A program made the translations under genes and the position numbers. This document shows positions 34,808 through 46,499 of a stretch of 64,000 bases of DNA, in pieces. The notes under the pieces are model-generated. The model saw only the letters and a program-made list of their open reading frames with translations. It was not told where the DNA came from and searched no databases. The stretch spans positions 2,748,109 to 2,812,108 of the forward strand of contig OZ023195.1 in the NCBI GenBank assembly GCA_963995505.1, read 5' to 3'. This stretch comes from Hypericum androsaemum (Eukaryota; Streptophyta; Magnoliopsida; Malpighiales; Hypericaceae). Each line of letters opens with the position of its first letter. Position 1 is the stretch's first letter.

Positions 34808-35381
34808 TTAATAATAAAAAGTTACAAAGTCTATTACATAGCAGGTTATAAATGATAGAGTAAACATTAAAGACAACATAAATACCCGACTAAGACAAAG
34901 GTAGAGTGCAACAAAGTTTCCAATAGCAACACAAGTTAGTTGGATACGGGTGATTTTGGCGAATGCCTCGGCTTTCATTTCTACATCGGAAGCACTATCC
35001 AAAAAACTGCTGAATACATCAGTTAAAGCTGCCCTCTCAGCTAAATGAACCAAAAGATCTCCAAATATTAATATGATACAAGATACGACTTAATGATGAT
35101 ATTTTTTTCCGGAGTAATCCGAACAAGATAAGGACAATGTCTTGTATCGCAATCGAAAACAAAGCGGCAAGCAAAACGAACAAAAAGCCGAACGAGAGTC
35201 GGCTGCGTTCAAGGCGTGAGAATTTCAAGAGACAAATTTGATACGTATTGATAACTTTAATAGTCTCGACACTTGATACAAATTTGCTACATATTGCATT
35301 AATTTCTTCCGTTAATTCAAATTTATTAAATAAAAATTTCAAATTACGTTTTTTTTGTAAAGATTTTAAATTACAGTTCAC
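34808..35381 (-). pseudogene. Unrecognised coding-like fragments
   Basis: Two overlapping minus-strand ORFs are present. The one ending at 34808 has VHLAERAALTDVFSSFLDSA and then AFAKITRIQLT, which looks protein-like, followed by hydrophobic read-through. The other (35037-35381) is hydrophobic. I could not assign either to a family; it may be a captured exon or part of a retroposon. Confidence 0.25.
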
Positions 35382-35479
35382 TCAACTGCTTTCCCTTTCT
35401 TAATGAGGCGTAATTTAGGGAAAGCTGTTAATAGTCTCGACACAATTAATAGTAATTAATTGCTCCCAATTAATAAAAT

Positions 35480-36060
35480 GGTGCATTTTGGCAGTTAATA
35501 GATTGGCTTCAAATAGTATAAAATAGATAGTAGATTTGTTTTAGCAAATAGTAGATTGAGTTTGGTAAACTTAAAAAGCACATAGCGTATTCAACTTAGT
35601 AATTATATATATTGTTAAATTCGTTATTAATTTTAAAATTAAGCTTATTTAAAATAATCTAAATTTTTTATTTTACAATTTAGGATTAATCTTTTTTATA
35701 ATTTAAATAAATATTTTGATAAAAAGGTTAATTCATTAAATATACTAATTTTTCAATTGATTGGAGATAAAACAACAAAAATATAATCATAATACTTTCT
35801 TTTTAAGTATACTTTAGTATAATTTACATGTCATCAATTGGAGAAATTATTTTTAAGAGATGTTAGTTTTGTAAAAAAATTGTTCAATGTTTTCCTTCAA
35901 CCAAACGTAACAAATTAATAATCACATCGTAATCTAATTTTAAATAGAAGTTAAAAGAAAATATTCTAAGATTTGTTTAGTTGAATAGAATATTTGATAT
36001 TTCAATTACCCAGCAAAATAAATCAAACTAAAATATTTTTTATTAGTTAGTCATCTCGTT
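35480..36060. repeat. AT-rich repeat shared with 47460-47959 and 55689-55780
   Basis: About 520 bp beginning near GGCAGTTAATAGATTGG and including GATAGTAGATTTGTTTTAGC matches 47460-47959 closely. The match resumes at 55689, which exposes the solo LTR insertion between. The nature of the repeat is unknown. Confidence 0.8.
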
Positions 36061-37025
36061 ATTTGAATATTTTATCTTGACAACCAAATTAAATAACTAA
36101 AAATCTGTCTGATATTACAAACTAATAAATTTCTTAATTTTAGAAACTACGATTACTACCAATTTTTATCAAATTCTAATCTACCATTTATTGGTTAGAA
36201 TATATAGATGTGGAATTGAATGTTGATCAAAATAAAAAAGGATAATAGAAATTGGGAGAAAAAATGACACAAAAAACGTGAGAAAATTGTGGAGAAAAAG
36301 AAAAATAAAAAGAAATAAAACAAATAACTTGTTATCAAGAAAGAGTAGATTGCATTCTACTCCTCAAATCTACTATGTACCCCAAAAATATATTCTGTCA
36401 AATGGAGCGATAGCACAACGACAAAAATGTTGTGCTTTAATTGCTCCCAATTTCCACAAAATAATTTATTCCCATAATTTAAGCACCACATCTATCCAAT
36501 TAATAGTAATACATTTTCAAAAAAAATCCGGTAGTAGTGGTAGTGGGTTTCGATTTAAATAGTGAAATGTTTTCTTAATTAGAATAAAACAACAAAAGAT
36601 TTTAATTTTCTGCATTTTAATATTTACTATTAAAATTTGACATATTAGGCCCTGACCTCGTGAAAACTGTAATATTTCTTACCGGAATGAGTGGAATTAA
36701 CAAATATCTGGCCCTTTCCTAATTGCTAATAGGAATGGCAATGGTGGTATCGAGATAAAATTTATAGGATCTCTCTTCTTTAGGGGCATGGATTTGGCAC
36801 GGAGGTTATATTTCCGTTCGGTATTGTAAAGGGGCAAAATAGGAAAAAGTATTAACGCACGGATTGACGCAATGCTGACGCACTGACACAGATACTCCTT
36901 AACGCAAGCACTAACCCAAGTTTAGTGAATTTTGATTTTTTTCTTATTATTAATATTAAAAAAAATAGATTAGTACAACATAGTGAACCGAAATAAAATA
37001 TTATTCTAATTAAATAATTAATTTT
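36061..37025. other. AT-rich spacer, no gene
   Basis: No supported coding or RNA feature was seen in this stretch. Confidence 0.45.
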
Positions 37026-37029
37026 TATA

Positions 37030-37290
37030 ATAAATATTAGTCGGGCATGCCATTTTAGGTAACCGTGCATACCATTTTACGTAACTAGACATGTCATTTA
37101 ATCGTAATCAGATCTGTCATTTGATTAATTATTTAATTTATTATAAGTTCTATTAAATATTAACCTGACATGTTATTTGACATATATGTGGGCATACCAT
37201 TTGACATAACCTGGGAATATCATTTTAACATAACCCGGGCATGTCATTTGGCATAACCTGGACATGCCATTTGACATAACATGGGCTTGC
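37030..37290. repeat. Minisatellite, unit about 25 bp
   Basis: Units of the form GGGCATGCCATTTGACATAACC occur about nine times, with drift and one AT-rich interruption. Confidence 0.75.
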
Positions 37291-37640
37291 AACTCGATGG
37301 ACTATTGACTTCAAGCATATTTTTGAAATTATTCCACTCCAAATTTGGAGAAGTTATAAATGATAAAAGTTGTAGATGTACATCTTACCTTCGCACAGAA
37401 ACTTGAATCATCTTAATCGGACTCCGGAGTAAGAACTTATGGTTCCCCAACCAAAATCTGTTCTCGTAACTCGATTGACTCTTGACTTCAAACGTACTTT
37501 CGACATCTTTCTACCTCAAATTTGGAGAATTTTTAAACCACAAAGTTGTAGATATATATCTCAACTTTACATAAAATCTTGAATCACCTCGATCGGACTC
37601 CGGAGTAAGAAATTATGGCTCTCCAACCGAAACTTCTCAA
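37285..37640. repeat. Tandem pair of a roughly 178-bp unit
   Basis: Both units start with AACTCGATKGACT and TTGACTTCAA, continue with CAAATTTGGAGAA and GTTGTAGAT, and end with CGGACTCCGGAGTAAGAA, then CAACC. This looks like a fragment of a plant LTR or satellite sequence. Confidence 0.7.
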
Positions 37641-38326
37641 CCGCCCATCGCCCCTTCTTCACAATCAGACTCCGGTCTGTTCCTCGTCGGCATCAGAGTG
37701 GTGGTCGACGTCAGACTCTTGGCAACTTCATCGGCGTCATATCTAGAACCATAGATTTTTAATTAGAGAGAGAAAGAGAAAGAGAGAAAATGAGGAAGCA
37801 AGAGAGAGACCGAGAGGGATGAAATGCACAAACAGAAATATGGCAAGGAGGGGAGAGAAGGGAAAAAAAGGAGGGTAGATAAAAGGCGAGAATGCCCCTA
37901 TGTTATTATAACCATCAGATCTCTGACGCGCGCTTAACCATCAAGGGACCATATTAAACCATGTTTGGTACGGAAAATAATTGCATTACCGCACGCAATC
38001 AAAGGCCCTTTTTTAGAGTGTACTCTAATTTTTTTATTTATCTTTTTTTAAAAGATCCAGCCAGAATATGCATATTAAAAAATGGGCATGGTATGGTCTA
38101 CCAATTGGTAGGCATCACTAAATAATAGTAGGAACGAGAAAAAAAGTTGACATTTCACTATACATCGAGCAATTCGAGTACACTTTGCATACCGTTTATT
38201 ATTTCTGTAATTTATAATTAATTGCCCCTTTTGTAGTCCTATTAGGCCGAAAGTTAAATTAGTCGTACCAGTAAATGTCCGCATAACGAGTGAAGTGAAT
38301 TCTAACAAAACCTAGAAACGACATAC

Positions 38327-38524
38327 CCGAATAGAGCAAGGCCTATAGCGTCCACTTGAGCTCCGGCTAGCTCGAAGGCCCACCAGCGAGGCCGAGAAGC
38401 TCGGCCTTCCAAACTTCAAGACGGGAGGACCAATGGGTGCGTTTGCTTCGAGGGTCGAACTGGGTAGGCGAGAGGTGGAAGAGGGGATCATCCTAAGGGA
38501 GGACGGGAAAATGGAGAGCTCCAT
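38327..38524 (-). pseudogene. Isolated duplicate of HST exon 1 (transit peptide)
   Basis: This 198-nt exon has the same length and nearly the same sequence as exon 1 of HST, including the start [15 protein letters not shown], the RPCSIR end and an intact GT donor (CGG/GTATGT). No other HST exon follows; the sequence beyond is block edge. If transcribed from its copied promoter it would supply only a transit peptide. Confidence 0.9.
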
Positions 38525-39944
38525 CTCTTGAAACGCAGAAGCAAGAAAATAAAAAGAAAAGGGTACCAGTGGAAAGAAAGGTTAGTGGTGGGTGGTGAGG
38601 GGGAGAGAGGACGAAGAACCAACTCTCGGGCAAATTACCTCTTTGGACAATCAACTCAAGGGAGACTCGCAATTTGGTCCCCAGCTTTGTCGCGCTTCTT
38701 TCCGACGACAGTTGATCTTTACCGGACCACGTCCCATATGTTTCCACCGTTGATTTTGGGGCGATGTTATGAGATTTGTATATGTATCTTACTTTTTGGA
38801 TCATATTCACTTGCAAAAATAGGCTAATACATCTTTCTAGTATTAAGAATTTCATCTTTTGACGATGGTCCTTTCACTCGACACCGTCGGATTACTAAGA
38901 CCGACTTTCGTCTCTACTCGATGGGTGGGTCTCGTAGTCAAGCTCCCTTCTGCCTTTGCACTTGAGGGCCGATCTATGTCCAGCTCGAGGGAAACTTATG
39001 CACGCCTCAGTTACTATTGATTTATTAACCAAGTTTAAGCTATTGGATACATTTTTACCGTTTCAATATTTTCTCTACCAAGTTTAAGAGGTTGGATTGG
39101 GTGCTGCCACTAATAAGGTGGGCAGCATTATCCGGGATGCATTGTGGGTCGTTGGATGGATAGGGGATGCGCATGTGGCAGATCTGACCGTGAGGATCAA
39201 CAAGGTTTGGAATGAGGGGTATTTTTGGGTTTTCACCTCAAAAATACACATGTACAATTGTTGCCGCATGTTTTACCATTGTCGCCTATTAATGTACCAT
39301 TGTTATCGCATGAATATTTTCAAATTAAAGCTATGTAATTTTCGATATAACAAGTTTGTCATTATGCGTGCGGGTCCTTTTACGCTGTCTGGATTATGTT
39401 GTTGGGCCCTCAGCAACACTGAATCCAACTCCTAAATTTTAACATTGTTATATTTTATGTGTTGAACTTCGTAATTAAATTAGAATACGTTTTGTTGAAC
39501 TGTATGATAAATAGAAGTAACCTTGAGTAATGTAAAAGATTATAACTAGGTTTGAATTTATATAAATTATCCGATATTAGTTTATGTACATTTATTTGTA
39601 ATATAAAATGATATAATGTAGATATTTACCGGAGAAATTGAGAAAATTATTCTATGCAGGTTAAATGAGTCTTCTTCCAGAATGAAGGCCTGATTTTGTT
39701 TGGTTGCTAGGCCAATATCAATGAAGAAATTGAGAAATTATATTTTTTTTCCAAAAAGATTAAAATTATAAAATGTAAATAAAGGATGTATATTTCTCCA
39801 AACTGTATTTTAAAGTGTTTTTAGACCAACGACTTAGTCATAATCAGAGATTGAGAATTTTAAATTACTTTTAATCAATGTTTAAAAAATGCAGCCGGAT
39901 TGACCAGTCCGACCACCAATCAGTAAAGAAGTCGGGCCATTTTC

Positions 39945-41345
39945 AGCATCAACTACTTTCTCCAGCTATATTTTATGTTCAGATAAAGACGGTTTAATAC
40001 ACCGTGTTAAATGAAATAGACACTTTGCACCTTGTGTTATGAAGTACACTCTTGCCTCGACTTAAATCAGAATCAAGTACACCATCCTCCGACCAACAAC
40101 AATCGTAAGACGAGATTTGTGTACTTGAAGATGGCATCATCAAGCTCTGTTCCGACACCAGTCTCGACGGTCCCAGGAATAGTCCACGCCGAAAGGCTGG
40201 CAAAGTTCAATGGCACCGAGTTCGAGAGGTGGCAACAAAAGATGTTGTTCTACCTGACAAAGCTCAACCAGGTTCGATTCTTGAAGGAAGAGGCTATGAA
40301 GGTGGCGGAGAATGAAGCTGATCAACAAAAGATCAATGCTCTGGATGCTTGGAGTCATAGCGACTTCTTATGTTGTAACTACATCCTGAATGAATTGGAC
40401 AACACTATATACAATGTCTATGCAGTAGCCAAAACTGCAAAAGAATTATGGGATTTTTTGGAGAAGAAGTACAAGACGGAAGATGCCGGAATGAAGAAAT
40501 TCATTGTCGGGAGATTCCTTGACTTCAAGATGGTAGATTCCAAGAAGGTCATAGATCAAATGGAAGAATTGCAACTGATTCTGCATGAAATTCATACCGA
40601 AAGGGATGCAGTTAAGTGAGTCTTTCCAAATGGCAGCAATGATTGAAAAGCTACTACCCCTGTGGAAGGATTTCAAAAACTACCTCAAGTATAAGAGGAA
40701 GGATATGGGCTTTGAGGACCTGATTGTGAGAGTGAGGATTGAGGATTGAGGAAGACAACTGAAAGTCAGAAGTCAAGAACAACAGGACCAACTCTGAAAC
40801 CCAATGCACCTTAAAGCGTCCAATGCGCCATGCATGCGCTCGGATGGTATTTCACACCATCCTCGCATCAAGTCCGAGTTGTCTTTCCAGGTGGTCCACT
40901 CATTCCTAGCTACCAAAAGGACACCTCCTTATAAAGTGAGGTTCTTTTGCACCCACAACCAATGTGGGATTGGTTTTGGTTCGCCTAGCAGCATGACGCT
41001 TGTATTACTCTCCCACAATCCCTTTTTCTCACAATTTAGGCTGCTCCCATTTCGCTCGCTGCTACTACGGGAATCACTTTTGTTTTCTTTTCCTCTATTT
41101 ACTAAGATGTTTTAGTTCGTCAGGTTCTTTTTTGCCTGCCCATGGATTCAGCAGTTTGAAAAGGTACTAAAGTGGTTATTTTTTTTAAGTGCAAATTGTC
41201 TATTTCATATAATATAAGATAGTAAACTATCTTTATCCTTTTATGTTAGAGTTTTTTTTTGGGTTAAAATGTTAGAGTTGTTTAGATTTTCTTGCAATTG
41301 GCAAAAGGGTAAAATGCTAGAGGGAGTTCCCGATTTTTTTTTATA
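39945..41345 (+). pseudogene. RPS28 intron remnant split by a Copia fragment
   Basis: 39950-39995 (ACTACTTTCTCCAGCTATAT, then TTTTATGTT) matches the RPS28 leader intron at 56808-56835. The match resumes at 41245 (ATGTTAGAGTT, then CTTGCAATTGGCAAAAGGG, a TAGAGGGAGTTCC stretch) against 56830-56900. In between is the gag/LTR fragment at 40020-41000. No S28 coding exon is present. Confidence 0.6.
40020..41000 (+). mobile_element. Rearranged Copia fragment (LTR end, gag, inverted LTR piece)
   Basis: 40045-40105 matches the end of the 48.3-kb Copia LTR (CTTGCCTCGACT, AATCAAGTACACCA). A gag ORF starts at 40131 (MASSSSVPTPVST), closely related to the gag at 49490, and runs to 40619, where a frameshift ends it (the ORF continues as SFQMAAMIEKLLPLWKDF in another frame). 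At 40815-41000 the sequence is LTR again but inverted (CCAATGCGCCATGCATGCGC, TCCAGGTGGTC). The pol region is absent. Confidence 0.75.
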
Positions 41346-42646
41346 GGTCCAGCATTTTGAAATGTGAAAGCTACATTTTTATAGCTAGTGTTTCCGCTTG
41401 TGAAGAACTGCATATCGTATCTCTACTCATAAACCGTTTCTAGTGGAATACATGGCCGATGCACAATATAATTGATTGCTTTAAAATTTAGGATTGAATC
41501 CGAAGATTTTAATATAATAGCACCAAGCAGGCATGAGATATTAAATGACAATTTTGTAATATCAGAGAACACATAATTTAAAAAATGAACGGAACATAGA
41601 CGTTAGCACATCATATACACGACATCGACACATCATGTATACAATAACCACACACTCTAGAACACACTGACATACCCTTGAAAGACACTGGCACATCATA
41701 TATATTACGAATACCTAGCCTCTTCTTTTATCATTATATTTAATATAATAAGGAACACAAAAATTGAATATGTCCAGTGTCTGCAGTTTGTTAATGTGAA
41801 TTCACGCTTTTCTTTTACTTTTTTTTTTCGGAAGAAACGCTTTTCTTTTACTTGGACTTTTTGGGTCGATCCTGGAAAATTATGAAGATTCACATACCGA
41901 TGGATAAGAATATCAACTAATTACAAGGTACCCCAGAGAAACATTAGAAGAACTAGACAAAACTATAGTTACCTTATTAATTACATTTACTAAATTAAAA
42001 AGAAAAGAAATTATAATTGTTTAATTTAATTGAAATCATTTGAAAAAGAAGAGGAGGAGAGATGGTGGCGCGTACAAGGAGGGGAGGATTGTACTCGTGA
42101 CTCGTGAGCGGGGAAGAGCGCAACGAGAACGAACTAAAGAAAATAGTTATTATGGATATAAAGACAAATATACCCTCAATCTTTTTTTTGAAGAGGTAAC
42201 AAATATACCATCCATTTGGACCTCTAGGTAAGAAGAGATCGCTGAATGCTATGGGATAGACTAAAGAAACTAACTAGGAATCGACAGTTGATGGAGAAAC
42301 CAACTAAGAAGAAAGTATCGCAAGCTCTATATATGCACGCACAGATTTTTTTGGGTTATGCATCAAGCCTCAAGCTTCAAGATTCCAAAAAATTTTGGCA
42401 CGAATTTGAGATTTAACAATTTTCTCACCGGTTTTACTAATACTTCCACTAATTAATCTAGCTGATATATATAAGCGAAGATCGTTGTGACTTATGTAGC
42501 GGTAAAACCAACTCCAATGATCAATACTAATAATACCTTCTTGAAATAAAGCAATTACCACAGTGTATCGGCAGTTCATAATTTATGCTGCTCTATTTAG
42601 CATTGCTACATTTTTACAAACTAGAACTGAAGTTTTCGCAATTTTT

Positions 42647-44705
42647 TCACTGGTTGATGTCGGTCTCAAGGCACGAGATCACATCTAGAAGAAAGTCATG
42701 TGCGATGTCCAGGTCATTTTTCTCCTTGGCGTACATCGCCTTCTTAAGCTCCAGCGACTGCGCGACTCTTACACGCTTAATCTTAGCACTTTCGAGGACG
42801 ATGTTTTTGAAGTCGGCACATGCTCTAAAACTAGTAAGGCGTCTTTGCTCGGCCTCGGTGAGCTGAGAATGAAGTTCAGATGCTCGTTCAAGTGCACGAA
42901 CCAGCTTTGCCTGGAGCCTGGATATCTCGTCTTCCGCCGCAACAAATTCTTTCTTCTTGAAGTCGGCACATGCTCTAAAACTAGTAAGGCGTCTTTGCTC
43001 GGCCTCGGTGAGCTGAGATTGAAGTTCAGATGCTCGTTCAAGTGCACGAACCAGCTTTGCCTGGAGCCTGGATATCTCGTCTTCCGCCGCAACAAATTCT
43101 TTCTTCTTGGCGTCTCGCTGTTGCCTGGCCTCCCTGTAATCAGTCGACATGGTCCTAATGATCGCATCCGCATCCTCGAAGGCCTTGGTGCAAGCTTCAA
43201 TGTCCTTCTCATCTGTAGCGATGCCTTGGAGCAAGTCGTGGCGGGCCTTGTACCTGAAAAGAAGAAGTCATTAGTAAACTAACTAAAAATTGCTATTGAA
43301 GACATATAAGAAGGAGAGCAGTAGAGGTACCTGCTGACAGTAAGCTCAAGGTCGGTGCTCAGCTTGGAGATCATGATGATCTTCTCCTTGGAAAGGAGGC
43401 GCAATCCTTGGGTTTTTAAGGTCTCAAGAGCCATGAACACTGCTAATGGAGGTTTGGCGTTCGAGTCAACACCTTTCAAGTCTTTGACGTCGTGCAAGTA
43501 ATCCACCACCGTGCTTAGAGCTTTCAGAATCTCTGCTCGTTTAGATGTAGGTGTCTTGGCAGTTGGAGCACTCGAAGTCACGGCATCAATCCGACTCTTT
43601 TTGCTGATGGGGAATGTAATCCCGTTGCTTTCAAAAAGACCCTGTCAAGTTACTCAAATGATTAGCCAACGGGCATTTGACCTAGCGGCTTGACATTATA
43701 ACTAGGTATTTACCTTTCAAAAAAAAGTTACTCAAATGATTAAAACACATGTAAGCATGCAAAGGAGAGAAAGACAAAGGCAAAAAAAAACACCAAGTAA
43801 GAGTCGTAGTCGTCGTCTGGGAGATGAATGGAAACAGATCGAGCAGCTGTGCCCCGCAAGGATGAGGTCACCATGGGAGCTGATGCAACAGATGGAACAG
43901 GAGCACGCTCAATAACAGATATTAGCTCTACCACAGCTACCTTGAGAAAAATCGCAAGTGAGATAGAGACAAAACTTGTGTAGAAGGGGTACCTATACCT
44001 CTTCTCGGCTTAGTGACAACAATTTCAGCCGTAATGACAATTTTATCATTTACAAGGTAACCTCTATTAGGGTCACAAAGATCACGGAGGGGTATGATTG
44101 ATGTGAAACCCCAGTAACTCTCTTTCGCATTAAACTGATGTTGTGTTTCTGCACGTGTAAAGAAAAATCCAAAGCATGAGGGCTTGATAGTGTATATCTA
44201 TAGCTGTGCCTCACTAAAATCAGACGAGAGGGAAAGAAGAAATAGTCGTCGACATCACAATTGCCATAACTAAAGAAAGAGACAATAAACAGAGTCAAGC
44301 TTGAAGAGGATACCTTTCCTAACCAAGAACTTACTATCGACTTGATCGACCACGCACAAGCTGAACTGAGCATATCTACTCCATCCATTTGGTAACGACG
44401 AGGCACCCGGGACGTCCAAGTACACAGACAAGTCGTCCACACCGTTACCCTTGGGGAAAATGAGAATCCGCCTAAAGTAAAAAGTAAAAACAGATCCCCA
44501 GCAGACATAATCAAGAAACCACTGGCAAATAATTCAGGCATTTATATAAATCCCAAAAGAGAATTAGCATGTAACTCTACCACTTATAGTCATCGACGAT
44601 AAATATTGATGAGTAAAGCTTCTTCGTGGTAAACCCAGTGAAGTTGTCAATAGTCCAAGTGACTTTCACGGTGGGAGGGCCAACCACAGGCTTGTTCTCC
44701 ATCAT
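42647..44705 (-). CDS. MATH domain and coiled-coil protein B
   Basis: Coding exons (minus): 44581-44705, 44314-44471, 43999-44148, 43794-43936, 43331-43641 and 42647-43253. They sum to 1494 nt (497 aa) with every phase matching. The start ATGATGGAGAAC lies directly after leader sequence. A MATH domain occupies about residues 10-140 (VTWTIDNFTGF, KW/RIL splice, QHQFNAKES, GYLVND), then a short linker (APVPSVASAP), a helical region (KALSTVVDYLHDVKDL) and a C-terminal coiled coil. The coiled coil contains a perfect in-frame 50-residue tandem duplication (about 344-443, unit KKKEFVAAEDEISRL...ACADF) absent from gene A. Its sister A has a longer linker. A 62-bp SINE-like piece sits in an intron. 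The promoter upstream of the leader is a Copia LTR. Probably adaptor-like, by analogy with MATH domains; the partner is unknown. Confidence 0.82.
43665..43726 (+). mobile_element. Truncated SINE-like insertion, 62 bp, in a MATH B intron
   Basis: GTTACTCAAATGATTA is duplicated exactly on both sides (43649-43664 and 43727-43742) and the insert ends CTTTCAAAAAAAA. The same intron in gene A has the site once, without the insert. Confidence 0.88.
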
Positions 44706-45416
44706 ATTAGCCGTCGGAAAGAGTTAGGTTCGAAGCAAAGCGGAGAAGCCAACTTAAATAGACAAATGGAGGAGAAGGTGAAAGATAGAGAAGGAACAGG
44801 GAAAGTGATGGGGTCATGCCCATTTATTGTCCTCCATTGAAAGATGGGATGGAAGAGTTGGAAAAGGCAGGGATGGGACAAGCATTTAATGCTCTATGTA
44901 AGGAAAATGGCATAACATTTATTTTTATGTTGAAAAAAGAGAGGCTAGGAAATAACCTGGAAGACTTTTGACAATTGGAGGTTTTGTCGAATGTGTACCT
45001 CCCTGGCTATAAAAGGGTGTTCTTCATCCTGGTAAAGACATCCATAAAAGAGAAGAAAATTTCTGAGAGAGAAATTAGAGTAGTTTTGTTATTTTGTATT
45101 CAGATAGTTTTTCAAGTTCTACGGAGAGAGTTTGAGGAAAAAATCTTTACTGTAAAATACGAGTGAAACACGACAATGGGATAATTCGGATTATTGGGCA
45201 GTGAGGATATTTTACTACTGTAATTTCTCTATTTACTAGTAGATATTTTCGGAGCTGGTCCCGTGGATTTTTCCTCGGGCATTTAGAGGATTTTCCACGT
45301 AAATCTTGGTGTTCTCTCTTGGTGGTTATTTTTTATCTGATTTTAACCGTGGTAATTATTTATTACTGGAATAAAATTTGTTTACTACTTCCACTGCGGG
45401 TCAAATTCCCAACAAG

Positions 45417-45428
45417 TGGTATCAGAGC
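45417..45428 (+). promoter_or_regulatory. Primer binding site, initiator-Met tRNA
   Basis: TGGTATCAGAGC, two bases after the LTR end, is the standard Copia/Tnt1 primer site. Confidence 0.9.
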
Positions 45429-45461
45429 CTTGGCTTATGCCGAGATCTTGGTTTGCTGAAG

Positions 45462-46436
45462 ATGGAGGACAAACCTACCGAAAAAGCCATCAAGCTGACT
45501 TCATCAAATTATGCTATCTTGAAGACTCTCATGACAGATTTTTTATACTGCAAGGATTTTTTTTATCCCATTGAGTTAAAAGGTATAAAAGACAAGGCGG
45601 TGGGAGATGCTACCTGGAACAAGATGAATCGCAAAGCCTGTGGGTTAATCCGGCATTCGATTGACCCCAATCTTATTCACCATGTGGCTGACGAGACGGA
45701 GGCATTTATGCTCTGGGAGAAGCTGGAAAATCTGTTTGAGCGAAAAAAATACCATTGACAAGGCTTTTCTGCTTAAGCGGCTTATCTCAGCCACATACCG
45801 TGATGGACAAAATGCGTCAGAGCATTTAAGTACGTTTTGGGAGTTTGCAAAACGTCTAGTAGTAGAAAAGGTTCCACTAGACGATGAGTTACTAGCTTTG
45901 ATGCTGCTGAATTCTTTGCCAGAAAGTTGGAAAACACTGAAAGTTTCTCTGATGAATTCTCCAAGTTTGACATTGTCTATGGTTAAGGATAGTATCATGA
46001 ATGAAGAAACTCGAAGGAGAGAGAACGGTATGATGAGCTCTAGCAACGAGGCCATGGTCACAGAGAACCGTGGGAGAGGCAAGTTTGAAAGAAAATTTCA
46101 ATTGAGAGAAGGGTTGAAGTGCTACTATTATGGCAAAGAAGGGCATTTTATTAGAAATTGTAAGCTGTTTAAGAAGAAGCAGAAAGGCGAGCAGAAGAAT
46201 GAGAATGACCAAGGAGCTACCACATCTGCAATGGAGGAGGTGGCATTATTTTCTTTTGAAGAAGACATCTGTGCGGTCTGTGATCCATATACTAAGTGGG
46301 TCATCGATTCTGCTGCATCATACTACGCAACTCCCCATAAGGAGATGTTCACTTTGTACAGAGCAGGAGACTTTGGCAAGGTTAGAATGGGCAATAGTAG
46401 CTTTGCCGATATTGTAGGAGTTGGTGATGTTTTGGT
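45462..46436 (+). pseudogene. Tnt1-like gag and protease
   Basis: The ATG at 45462 starts MEDKPTEKAIKLTSSNYAIL. A frameshift at an A7 run (about 45742) moves the frame, which continues DKAFLLKRLISATYRDG. The zinc knuckle reads CYYYGKEGHFIRNC, where the second Cys of CX2CX4HX4C is Tyr. The protease region has WVIDSAASYYATP. The frameshift and lost Cys make it non-functional. Confidence 0.8.
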
Positions 46437-46499
46437 CAAGATTAGATGTTTGATCACTTCAAGAAGTTTCATATGCTATAGTGGAAAGAGAGAAAGGCA

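Larger units (their letters stand above)
38150..44805. repeat. Segmental duplication, block 2
   Basis: Ordered counterpart of 20265-30600: HST promoter and exon 1, spacer, RPS28 intron remnant (interrupted by a Copia gag fragment), spacer and MATH gene B. It ends exactly where the Tnt1-like LTR starts. Confidence 0.8.

Noticed and set aside
37030..37290. CRISPR-like regular repeats
   Set aside because: The units are contiguous, drifted minisatellite copies without unique spacers, in a plant nuclear genome.
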